From Streptococcaceae bacterium (lineage in GTDB: Bacteria > Bacillota > Bacilli > Lactobacillales > Streptococcaceae): 64,000 nt of DNA. Below are positions 42,897 through 50,947 of this stretch, piece after piece. The first letter of the stretch is position 1. Every line of letters begins with the position of its first letter. The stretch lies in assembly GCA_902363395.1 (NCBI GenBank), contig CABIZZ010000001.1:310001-374000 (forward strand), read 5' to 3'. Under the pieces are notes generated by a model. That model was not told the origin of the DNA, searched no databases, and saw only the letters and a program-made list of their open reading frames with translations. A program made the translations under genes and the position numbers.

Positions 42897-44925
42897 AAAA
42901 ATCTATATTCAACATTATCGTTTATTAAACGATTTTTCTTTAGAGTTGAAAAATGATTTATCCTTAATTGTGGGTAAAAACAATTGTGGCAAGACTTCGG
43001 TTTTATCTGTGTTAGAAAAAATATTCAATAAAAATTCCAATCGCAATTTGGTATGGGAAGATATTAATTTAAATCATAGGAGGGAAATCTTTGAGAATAT
43101 AAAGAGAGTCTCTGATATTCCTGATTCAGAATTATCGTCTATTTTAGGGATTAATCTTCAAATTTGGATTCAATACTCAGAATCAGATTCTTATCAAAAT
43201 ATCCAAAGATTTATGATGGATTTAAATCCCGAAAATAATTTTATTATTCTTGAATTTTCGTATATAATTCCCACTCAAAAGCTTCGCGAGATAAGTAGTT
43301 TGACTTGTGATTTTGCAGATGATTTTTCAAAATTTGAATCATTTATGAAGAAAAATATGAATAAATTTTTCGAAATACAGATTTATTCACGTGGATATAA
43401 TCCTATTACTCAAGAAATGACAGAAGAAAAGTCTGATTTACATGAAATGAAAGATGTTCATAAAATTATTAAAGTAAGAGGGATCAGTGCTAGTAGAGAA
43501 GTATCTAATAAAGAAAATAACCATTCATTGTCTAAGACGTCAAATCAATTTTATAAATTAAATAATGGTGAAGATATTGACAGCAATGCAAATAATTTAC
43601 TTCAATCTGCAATTTTAAAGGCAGACGAGACTTTAACGAAAGCTTATAGTGGTGATGATAGCAATGAAGGTATATTTACTCCAGTCTTTGAACGAGTAAA
43701 AAGATTTGGTGGACATGATAGTGAAGCAGAGTTGGCAATTTATTCATCACTGTCTGAAAAGGATATTTTAAGTAATAATACGACTCTGTATTATAGGCAT
43801 GATGATAGTCTATTGCCTGAAACATATAATGGTTTGGGGTATTTAAATTTATATGGAATAATATTTGAAATTGAGACTTTAATGGCTGATATAAAAAATG
43901 ATCCTGCTGATATTAATCTAATTTATATTGAAGAGCCAGAATCGCATACACATCCACAATTGCAGTATATTTTTATCAAGAATATTAAAGACTTGCTAAA
44001 GGAACACAATGATGAACTAAAAAAAAGTTGGGATATTGGTTGTATTCAAACTTTAATTACAACACACTCGTCTCATATAGTTTCCGATTGTAATTTTGAT
44101 GATTTAATATACTTTAAGCGTGATGCTGGAACAGTAATATCAAAGGCTTTTAATTCATTGAAAGAAGAATACGGAGAAGACCAACTAGGATTTAAATTTG
44201 TAAAGCAGTATCTTACCCTTAATAGTAGTGAATTATTTTTTGCTGATAAAGTTATTTGTATTGAGGGTGATACAGAAAGAATTTTACTTCCCAGAATGAT
44301 GCAAAAAGTGGATATTTCTAACTCACTTAATCAAAATTCAATGATAATGCCGTTGCTTTCTCAAAATATTTCAATTATTGAAACAGGTGCACATTCACAA
44401 GTGTTTAGGAAATTATTTGATTTTTTAGGAATAAAAGTATTAATAATTACGGATATTGATCCAGCGAATAAAAATGAAAATAATCGCTTGACTTCTTGCT
44501 CAGCAGAAGATGCTACCTCTACAACAAATACTTCAATTAAAAGTTTTTTTGACATTTCTGGGGATGAAATATTTTCAATGGTAGCTCAAAAGAGTTTTGC
44601 AGAAAAAATAACATCAGACAATAGAATTCGTATTGCATACCAAATTCCCGAAGATGAAAGTAGTTATCAGCCTGCTAGCTTTGAGGATGCCTTTATCAGT
44701 TTAAATAAACAATTCATTATCAATCAAAAAGAAGGTCTTATTAAATTTGAAGCTTTAAAAAACTTTGATGATAGTGAAATAGAGGATTTCTATAAATTTG
44801 CTAGAGATAAAGTGAACAAAAAATCTGCATTTGCATCAAGTTTATTATATTTCGAAAGAGAAGAAAACACTTGGAAAGTACCTAACTATATTTCGGAGGG
44901 ATTATTATGGTTGAGAGAACAGTAG
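42886..44925 (+). CDS. OLD-family ATP-dependent endonuclease (GajA-like, Gabija)
   Basis: 679 residues. An N-terminal ABC/OLD ATPase: Walker A GKNNCGKTS (about 30-38), Walker B IYIEEPESHTHPQ (Glu349/Glu350). A C-terminal TOPRIM domain: CIEGDTE with Glu460, and ITDIDPAN with Asp523 and Asp525. This architecture followed by a UvrD-type helicase is that of Gabija GajA-GajB, which nicks phage DNA. It is about 100 residues longer than the classical GajA I recall, so it may be a subtype. ATG 42886 (a TTG lies 3 bases before) overlaps the pezT end; the 3' end overlaps the helicase gene by 19 bases. Confidence 0.85.
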   Translation: MEIKKIYIQHYRLLNDFSLELKNDLSLIVGKNNCGKTSVLSVLEKIFNKNSNRNLVWEDINLNHRREIFENIKRVSDIPDSELSSILGINLQIWIQYSESDSYQNIQRFMMDLNPENNFIILEFSYIIPTQKLREISSLTCDFADDFSKFESFMKKNMNKFFEIQIYSRGYNPITQEMTEEKSDLHEMKDVHKIIKVRGISASREVSNKENNHSLSKTSNQFYKLNNGEDIDSNANNLLQSAILKADETLTKAYSGDDSNEGIFTPVFERVKRFGGHDSEAELAIYSSLSEKDILSNNTTLYYRHDDSLLPETYNGLGYLNLYGIIFEIETLMADIKNDPADINLIYIEEPESHTHPQLQYIFIKNIKDLLKEHNDELKKSWDIGCIQTLITTHSSHIVSDCNFDDLIYFKRDAGTVISKAFNSLKEEYGEDQLGFKFVKQYLTLNSSELFFADKVICIEGDTERILLPRMMQKVDISNSLNQNSMIMPLLSQNISIIETGAHSQVFRKLFDFLGIKVLIITDIDPANKNENNRLTSCSAEDATSTTNTSIKSFFDISGDEIFSMVAQKSFAEKITSDNRIRIAYQIPEDESSYQPASFEDAFISLNKQFIINQKEGLIKFEALKNFDDSEIEDFYKFARDKVNKKSAFASSLLYFEREENTWKVPNYISEGLLWLREQ

Positions 44926-46829
44926 AACCAGAGGTAGGAAAGGTATTTGAAGTAATAAAACAAGGTCAAAATTTTATCCTTGAGGGTGGTGCTGGGAGTG
45001 GGAAAACTTATTCATTAATTTCCATTATTGAAAAAATATCTATGGAAGAACCAAAAAAATCGATTGTATGCATTACTTATACTAACAATGCTGTTGCAGA
45101 GATTAGATCTAGAATCATTAATGATAATTTACGGGTTTCAACTATTCACGATTTTATATGGCATGTCATTAAAAATTTCCAAAAAGAGATTAAAGAATGT
45201 CTTGTTGAGTTAATAAATGATGATGAACAAATTCTATTCGTTGCTCCAAAGGAAGTATTAGGTGAGGAACTTATTTCGCTTGATTACTTTGATAGTGTTC
45301 GTGTTGAATATACTGAATGGTATTCTATGAGCATAACTGAGCAAAATAAAGTTCAAATAAGTCATGACCATGTTCTTATAGTTGCTGAAAAAATGTTTTC
45401 TAAATATAAGAAGTTGAGTGATATTTTAAAGGATACTGCAAACTATATTTTTGTTGACGAGTATCAAGATACGAGTCCCTTAGTTGTAAAAATTTTATTA
45501 GAGCATCTCAGAAAGAGTACTAGAGATAATATTGTAGGTTTTTTTGGAGATTCAATGCAGGCTATCTATGACTCAGGAGTGGGAAACATAGATTCCTATG
45601 GTCTTGAAAAAATACAAAAAAATCAAAATAGACGTAATCCACGAAAAGTTATTAATTTAGCAAATAAATTTAGAAGCGATGGATTAGTTCAGATTCCTTC
45701 TAGTGATGTAGCGGCTCCAAACATGAATAATGGTAATGTAATTGAAGGAACGGTGAAATTCATTTATGGTGATGGAATTACCCACCTTGAAGATCTTAGA
45801 AATAGCGAACTATTTAAAGAATTAGAGTTTGATATACCACAGAAAACAAAGGAATTGCGATTAACACACAAACTTAATGCAGAAACGGCTGGGTTTTCTA
45901 AACTATTTGAATTGTATAGTTCTGATTTGCTTGTGAAATTAATTACAGATATGAAGAAAAAATTTAATGCAAGTGAGTTAGTTGATAAAGGAAAAACTTT
46001 TGAAGAATTAGTAGAAGAAGCTCAAATTGTTGTTAGAAAGGGTGGCCCATTAATAATTGATATTGTCAAATCTATTCCAGAACTTTTAGCCATTTACGAA
46101 GAAATTAAGACATTTTCATTTGAAGAAGTGATTAGTAAGAGTAAAGTTAATAAAGATTCTTTATTGGCCTATAAATTTAATGGTTTAAGTAGTAGATATG
46201 AGGCGGGTACAGATAGAGATAGGATTCTTCAAAGATTAGATCTAATCTTTGAACTAATAGAACTATATAAAATAGGTAAGCATAACGAATTTTTGCGTAT
46301 TACTTGCTTTAAAATAACTTCGTCTGCTGATAAAATTAATCTATCTAAAATTATGAAAGAAATCTCTGATAATGATATTACAATTGGAAAAGTCATAAAA
46401 CTTGCAGAGAGAACTGGATTAATTTCAAAGGACGACTTATTTACTAATTTTATAGAAAATAAGGGCTATTATTTATGGTTACGCCTTGAGAAATTACCAT
46501 TTCAAGAATATGTAAATAGTATTGCTTATCTTAGAGAATATGTATCTGTCATAACTCAGCATAAGGTTAAAGGCAGTGAATATGAGAATGTCTTAGTTTT
46601 GTTAGATAATGGAAGATGGAATCAATATAATTTTAATTCTATATTTGGTAAAGGTTCATCTAATGAGAAGGTTCAAAACAGAACTAAGAAACTATTTTAT
46701 GTTACAATCACTAGAGCAATGAAAAACTTAATTGTTTATATGCCATGTAATGACCAACAGATTCTTGAAAAAGCTAAAGATTATTTTGAACAGAGTGATA
46801 TTGTTGATGTTCTGTCATTAGTTGATTAG
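44907..46829 (+). CDS. UvrD/Rep-like superfamily 1 helicase (GajB-like, Gabija)
   Basis: 640 residues. Walker A is LEGGAGSGKTYSL (about 31-43), motif Ia CITYTNNAVAEIRSR, Ib STIHDF, Walker B VDEYQDTS, motif III GFFGDSMQAIY, motif V HKVKGSEYENVLVL and motif VI YVTITRAMKNL. Start ATG 44907 follows CGGAGGGATT and overlaps the nuclease gene. In Gabija GajB senses DNA ends or nucleotides and supports GajA. It is longer than the ~494-residue prototype. The pair appears intact. Confidence 0.85.
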   Translation: MVERTVEPEVGKVFEVIKQGQNFILEGGAGSGKTYSLISIIEKISMEEPKKSIVCITYTNNAVAEIRSRIINDNLRVSTIHDFIWHVIKNFQKEIKECLVELINDDEQILFVAPKEVLGEELISLDYFDSVRVEYTEWYSMSITEQNKVQISHDHVLIVAEKMFSKYKKLSDILKDTANYIFVDEYQDTSPLVVKILLEHLRKSTRDNIVGFFGDSMQAIYDSGVGNIDSYGLEKIQKNQNRRNPRKVINLANKFRSDGLVQIPSSDVAAPNMNNGNVIEGTVKFIYGDGITHLEDLRNSELFKELEFDIPQKTKELRLTHKLNAETAGFSKLFELYSSDLLVKLITDMKKKFNASELVDKGKTFEELVEEAQIVVRKGGPLIIDIVKSIPELLAIYEEIKTFSFEEVISKSKVNKDSLLAYKFNGLSSRYEAGTDRDRILQRLDLIFELIELYKIGKHNEFLRITCFKITSSADKINLSKIMKEISDNDITIGKVIKLAERTGLISKDDLFTNFIENKGYYLWLRLEKLPFQEYVNSIAYLREYVSVITQHKVKGSEYENVLVLLDNGRWNQYNFNSIFGKGSSNEKVQNRTKKLFYVTITRAMKNLIVYMPCNDQQILEKAKDYFEQSDIVDVLSLVD

Positions 46830-46875
46830 TAAATAAACTTTAACAATTGTTGAACTGAAAGTTGAAGGAGCAATT

Positions 46876-47466
46876 ATGATTACATTGGAAAATGATTTAC
46901 TTGAATTTGATATTACAGGAATTTTAGGCTATGAAATCAATCAACATATTGATTTTTATAATACTGGAGTAGAAGAAGCTTATGTAGCAATAAAAAATAA
47001 AGATGACAGTACAGCACTGTCCATTTTAAGAATATTAAAATCACAACTAGATATGGAGTATAAGTATTTTGATTCTAAAAGGTTTTGGGATTTTGGTCAA
47101 TTAAATGATGCTTACAGTTATGTTTATGGTATAAATAGAGCTAGTCGAGCATTGGTGGGAGCACCCAATTATCGAAATATGAAATCTATGCTCTATGACA
47201 TTCAAGATTATATGACTAGAACAAGATTTGACGATGATAGGTATTATGGAAATGTATTCGCTTTAGCTGTTGACAAATATTTAGATGAGATGACAACCTC
47301 GGAACGTCATTCGCGTTTTGGAATATTCCTTCAAGGGATTAGAACGTTTTACCATCGACCAGGAAAAGGTACAGCAAAACAATGCCTTACTCTATCTAAA
47401 GGTCTCGCTTATAAAGATATAGAACCTTTTATCTTCGTAGAGTATATTGAGAGATATTTGAGATAA
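46876..47466 (+). CDS. Uncharacterised 196-residue protein downstream of the Gabija-like pair
   Basis: I do not recognise this family. It is a soluble, largely helical protein with no membrane segment. GAAGGAGC lies 5-6 bases before the ATG. It follows the helicase gene by 46 bases with no terminator or promoter between, so it is probably in the pezA-pezT-nuclease-helicase transcript. It could be a third defence component, an anti-defence control or unrelated cargo. Confidence 0.65.
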   Translation: MITLENDLLEFDITGILGYEINQHIDFYNTGVEEAYVAIKNKDDSTALSILRILKSQLDMEYKYFDSKRFWDFGQLNDAYSYVYGINRASRALVGAPNYRNMKSMLYDIQDYMTRTRFDDDRYYGNVFALAVDKYLDEMTTSERHSRFGIFLQGIRTFYHRPGKGTAKQCLTLSKGLAYKDIEPFIFVEYIERYLR

Positions 47467-47700
47467 TTTATAATGCACTCCGTATATCAAATGTACAAAA
47501 CAATAACAATTCAAATGGTGTGAACTTTTTGGTAAAATCTAGCTCAATTTGTGTATTTTTAGGGTAAAATTCACACCATTCAAATGAAATATATTCAAAT
47601 TAGATGAAATTATTCTTTCTGAAAACGTGGGCAAACATTGATTTTAAGCGGATATTGAAACTTATTCAAATAAAAGTGTTTCCAACCAGGTCTTAAGAAA

Positions 47701-47734
47701 GCTCGTAAAGCATCACAATTCTCAAAACGTTAAT
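47701..47734 (+). mobile_element. rpsI-end att copy 4
   Basis: GCTCGTAAAGCATCACAATT then CTCAAAACGTTAAT, preceded by CCAGGTCTTAAGAAA (former rpsI codons). Right boundary of the pezAT-Gabija module. Confidence 0.8.
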
Positions 47735-47758
47735 CAATACGATTATATCAACGTTTAC

Positions 47759-47793
47759 AGACATTCAAGAATTATTTCTTGGATGTCTTTTTT
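47759..47793 (+). terminator. rpsI terminator copy at att 4
   Basis: AGACATTCAAGAA...TTCTTGGATGTCT followed by TTTTTT, one or two bases changed from the other copies. Confidence 0.75.
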
Positions 47794-47842
47794 GTTTCAA
47801 AAAATCAAAGTTCACCCCAAAATTCACCCCATATTCACCCCA

Positions 47843-48064
47843 TCAATTTTTTAAACTACGAAAAGCAATATCACCTACAGTCTGATTGACTTTATCTTTG
47901 ATATTAACGTAAGTTTTTGTAATCTCTTTATCACTATGAGTAAGAGCTTCTGAGAAGGCTTCAAGAGAAACACCTGCTTGTTTAGCAAGAGTAGCACCAG
48001 TATGTCTTAGTTTGTGTGGTGATGCTGGTGCTAATTCGGGATGTCTTCGTCTGACTGATTTCAT
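47843..48064 (-). pseudogene. 3'-end remnant of a second tyrosine integrase
   Basis: 73 codons matching the C-terminal catalytic part of the integrase at 36536 (RRRHPELAPASPHKLRHTGATLA, LTHSDKEITKTYVN) but clearly diverged, so it comes from a different element. Similarity ends at about 48064. It sits just inside att copy 4, as an integrase should. Confidence 0.8.
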
Positions 48065-48270
48065 CTTGATAAAACTTAAAATTTTTCTAATTATAACGAA
48101 GCATAGTCAAAAAGCTATGACCTCTATATTCACAAAAAAATCCAGACCAATACTAGTCCAGATTTCTTGTCTATTAAACATTCTTTTCAAAGAATGGAAG
48201 AACGGCTGTAACGGCTTTGTCAACGCAATTATTTAACTGTGAGAATCCGACGCACATAAATTTTAAATGG

Positions 48271-48302
48271 CGTCTCAGTCACATTTAAATTTATGAGACG
48301 CT
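48271..48302. terminator. Hairpin downstream of the DUF1269 gene
   Basis: GCGTCTCA...TGAGACGC stem with an AT-rich 16-base loop. It lies after the stop of the minus-strand gene and may end its transcript. 48065-48270 has no gene. Confidence 0.45.
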
Positions 48303-48308
48303 TAGACG

Positions 48309-48917
48309 TTAGGCTTTCAATTTGTCAAATTTTGCTTTGACATTTGCCTTGAATTCTTCAAGTTTAGCCTTGCGTTCGGCTTTACGTTCAGCCTTCATTT
48401 GTGCACGTGCCTGGTTGTAGAGGTCTTCTTGGACTTGCAGAGCTGCTTCGATTTCGGCTACGACGGTTGCTACATCCCAACGCACGATTTGGGTGTCGTA
48501 CTTGGTGAAGTAAGCATCGATGACTGCTTCGTTGTTTTCTTGCACCAAGGCGACAACGGCTGTTTCGCCGTCGATCAATTTTTGAGACACAACGTCAATC
48601 AAGCCAGCTTCTGCCGTATCAACGGTATCACCAGCAGCCAAACCATAGAGGCTGCCAATACCATAACCAAACAAGACGCCGATAGGACCACCCAAAAGCC
48701 CGATAACTGCACCGAGCAAGCCACCTTCTAGGGTTGCATCCGTCGTTGAATCTTCAAAGTCATAGCGTTCTTTTTCAACGATGTGACCGTTTTCATTTTT
48801 GACCAAGGCGATTTGAGCAACCTTGGTCGTCTGAGTTTGGCGGAAAGCCTTCAAATCCGCAAAGGACTGATAAGCTTCGCTTTCAGTGTTAAAGACTGAA
48901 ACTACTAGGTTTTCCAT
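48309..48917 (-). CDS. DUF1269-like glycine-zipper protein
   Basis: 202 residues. The central Gly-rich hydrophobic stretch GGLLGAVIGLLGGPIGVLFGYGIGSLYGLAAG (about 64-95) is typical of DUF1269-type proteins. An Arg/Lys/Ala-rich coiled tail follows (about 165-202). Function unknown; possibly membrane-associated and stress-related. AAAGAGGTACTAACT precedes the ATG. Its GC content looks higher than that of the surrounding island, so it may come from a streptococcal core genome. Confidence 0.75.
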   Translation of the reverse strand: MENLVVSVFNTESEAYQSFADLKAFRQTQTTKVAQIALVKNENGHIVEKERYDFEDSTTDATLEGGLLGAVIGLLGGPIGVLFGYGIGSLYGLAAGDTVDTAEAGLIDVVSQKLIDGETAVVALVQENNEAVIDAYFTKYDTQIVRWDVATVVAEIEAALQVQEDLYNQARAQMKAERKAERKAKLEEFKANVKAKFDKLKA

Positions 48918-48983
48918 AGTTAGTACCTCTTTTCTAAATATATACGTTCATTATAATACAGTTTCAATCACTTTTCAATCATT

Positions 48984-49350
48984 TTAGTGCGACATTTTAA
49001 TTGATATGTCGCGTTTATCAGCGTCAAAGAACAGTTTCAGGCAGCGGTATATCTTTGCCATATCCCAGCCCAGACACTCTGGCGACTCTGAGTGATTATC
49101 AAGAAAGGCGTCCAGCAACATCTTAAAGCCTCCCGTGCAAAAAGTAAATAAATAGTGTTTTTCCTGTATGCCTGTCACACGGCTAAAAGACCGCTTGACC
49201 AAATCTTCCAGAAAATTATAGCAGATATTATGTACCAGCTCTGTGTAGCGAGTCTGATGAGCGTGCCGAATCACATCGACACTTTTATAGAATCTGCCAA
49301 CTGTTTCCTTATGGTCGAATCCTTGAAAGAAGTCGCTTTATTCGTCGGTC
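48984..49350 (-). pseudogene. Decayed TetR-family regulator
   Basis: A 96-codon frame (48984-49274) looks like a TetR C-terminal ligand domain (LVHNICYNFLEDLVK, LLDAFLDNHSESPECLG). Upstream on the same strand (to about 49350) another frame reads KATSFKDSTIRKQLADSIKVSM and then stops, like a damaged helix-turn-helix. So a frameshift or stop has split the gene. Confidence 0.5.
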
Positions 49351-49369
49351 AAGACAATTAATTTGGCTG

Positions 49370-49748
49370 GTGCAACTGATTCGCCAAGCTATGAACAAGC
49401 AATTATTACCTTTTGAAAGCAAAAATGGCAATTATGAAGGTGAAGCTACTCAGGTCTTAGTTCTTCTATCCAATTACTATGCAGACAAAAAACTATTTGA
49501 TGAAAATACAGATGAATATGGAAATATCTTGATTTTAAAGGATTCATCCATCATTTCTAAATTATCGGCTATCCCAGATTTATTAAAAAGGGGATCTAGT
49601 AGGTAACAATAATATCGAATATATCAAAGTACGCAATATTAGGATTTCTTCAGAGGTTGAGTTAGAGTCAGATGTTGATGGGGATAAGTCGGATAATCTG
49701 CCAATAGATATAAAAATACTAGAAAACAGGCTTGAAAAAGGCTCGTAA
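49370..49748 (+). pseudogene. Broken gene of unknown function ending in att copy 5
   Basis: One frame (49370-49606, LVLLSNYYADKKLFDENTDEYGNILILKD) is continued after a frameshift near 49598 by another (GNNNIEYIKVRNIRISSEVE) that runs to a stop at 49746-49748, inside the att core. The 5' end also looks truncated. Not recognised. Confidence 0.45.
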
Positions 49749-49922
49749 AGCTAGCCAGTTCTCTAAACGTTAATTCGTTGCTGGACAGCAGAATACAAAC
49801 GAAAACACTTTGCATCTTGCAAGGTGTTTTTTTCTATGAGAACTGGCGGTGCGCAATTAGGATAGCTCTAGCGACTTTAGTCGCATAGAGATATGCTATG
49901 CACAGTTGCCTCAAGAAAACAA
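49741..49922 (+). repeat. 182-base direct repeat, left copy, starting with rpsI-end att copy 5
   Basis: Starts with GCTCGTAAAGCTAGCCAGTT then CTCTAAACGTTAAT, then a terminator hairpin ACACTTTGCA/TGCAAGGTGT with T-run, then a hairpin GCGAC-TTTA-GTCGC inside CTCTA/TAGAG. A copy with few differences lies at 55438-55619, bracketing the metal-resistance module. Confidence 0.85.
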
Positions 49923-50487
49923 TGCTTCTTGGTCCACCCTGTTAGACAAGCTTCAAAACCAAGGAATCCAACAGATTTCTCTTGTAGTTACAGATGGCTT
50001 TAAGGGGCTTGAGCAGATTATCAGTCAGGCTCACCCATTAGCTAAACAACAATGTTGCTTAATTCATATTAGTCGAAATCTAGCTAGTAAAGTGAAACGA
50101 GCAGATAGAGCGGTTATTCTGGGGCAATTTATAATGATTTATCGTGCTGAAAATTTAGAAATGGCAGGACAAGCTTTAGAGGACTTTCTCGCCGAATGGA
50201 AACCAAAGTATAGGAAAGTCATGGAAAGTCTGGAGAAGACGGATAATCTTTTAACTTTTTATCAGTTTCCCTACCAGATTTGGCACAGCATGTATTCGAC
50301 AAACCTCATTGAGTCTCTTAACAAAGAAATCAAACATCAAACGAAAAAGAAGGTTCTTTTTCCTAATGAGGAGGCTCTGGAACGTTACTTAGTTACGTTG
50401 TTTGAAGATTATAATTTCAAGCAAAGTCAACGAATCCATAAAGGGTTTGGTCAATGTTCTGATACACTTGAAAGCTTATTTAATTAA
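49906..50487 (+). pseudogene. IS256-family (Mutator) transposase, C-terminal fragment
   Basis: 193 codons of a Mutator-type transposase: VVTDGFKGLEQII with a catalytic Asp, QQCCLIHISRN, and NLIESLNKEIKHQTKKK with the catalytic Glu. The family is about twice this length; the N-terminal half is missing and the frame begins inside the 182-base repeat with no proper start. GTGTTTACACA at about 50508 is a likely right inverted-repeat end of the IS. Confidence 0.8.
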
Positions 50488-50617
50488 CACTCCGTAACTC
50501 TACTTAAGTGTTTACACATAATTATTTACAGTATCAAAAAATAAAGTATATTGTTTTCATCATAATATAATTAAATATCAGTATAGAGAATTTTATCTAT
50601 ATATCAGATATCAGCAA

Positions 50618-50646
50618 TTGCTTTTGCTGTCATTTTTCGCTACAAT
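50618..50646 (+). promoter_or_regulatory. Promoter of the DUF6110-ATPase operon
   Basis: TTGCTT (50618-50623), 17-base spacer, TACAAT (50641-50646), just 22 bases before the ATG; AAGGAGG lies between. Confidence 0.65.
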
Positions 50647-50667
50647 AGTTACAAGGAGGAAATAAAC

Positions 50668-50946
50668 ATGTTAAAAGAAGTATTAAACGTCGCAAAAGTT
50701 GCGAAAAAATCATCTCTCTTCTTAGGAGGGGTAGCATTTGGGACGCTTGGCTTGAAAGTCTTAGCAAGTAAAGAAGCTAAGAAAGGCTATTCTAAGGCCT
50801 TGGCTAAAGCTTACAAATTGAAAGATGGACTGGATGCATCTGTTTCTGTTGTAAAACAACACGGTGATGATGTTTTACAAGACGCTAAATATTTATACGA
50901 ACAGGAAAAGAAAGAAGAACAATTAGATAGCCTGACAGGTGAATAA
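50668..50946 (+). CDS. DUF6110-like small protein
   Basis: 92 residues with one hydrophobic segment near the N-terminus (SSLFLGGVAFGTLGLKVLAS, about 15-34) and a charged helical tail. I associate this type with DUF6110, found next to P-type ATPases. It is immediately upstream of the ATPase gene (1-base gap), so the two are probably functional partners, perhaps as a membrane-associated metal chaperone; this is inference. Confidence 0.7.
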   Translation: MLKEVLNVAKVAKKSSLFLGGVAFGTLGLKVLASKEAKKGYSKALAKAYKLKDGLDASVSVVKQHGDDVLQDAKYLYEQEKKEEQLDSLTGE

Positions 50947-50947
50947 T

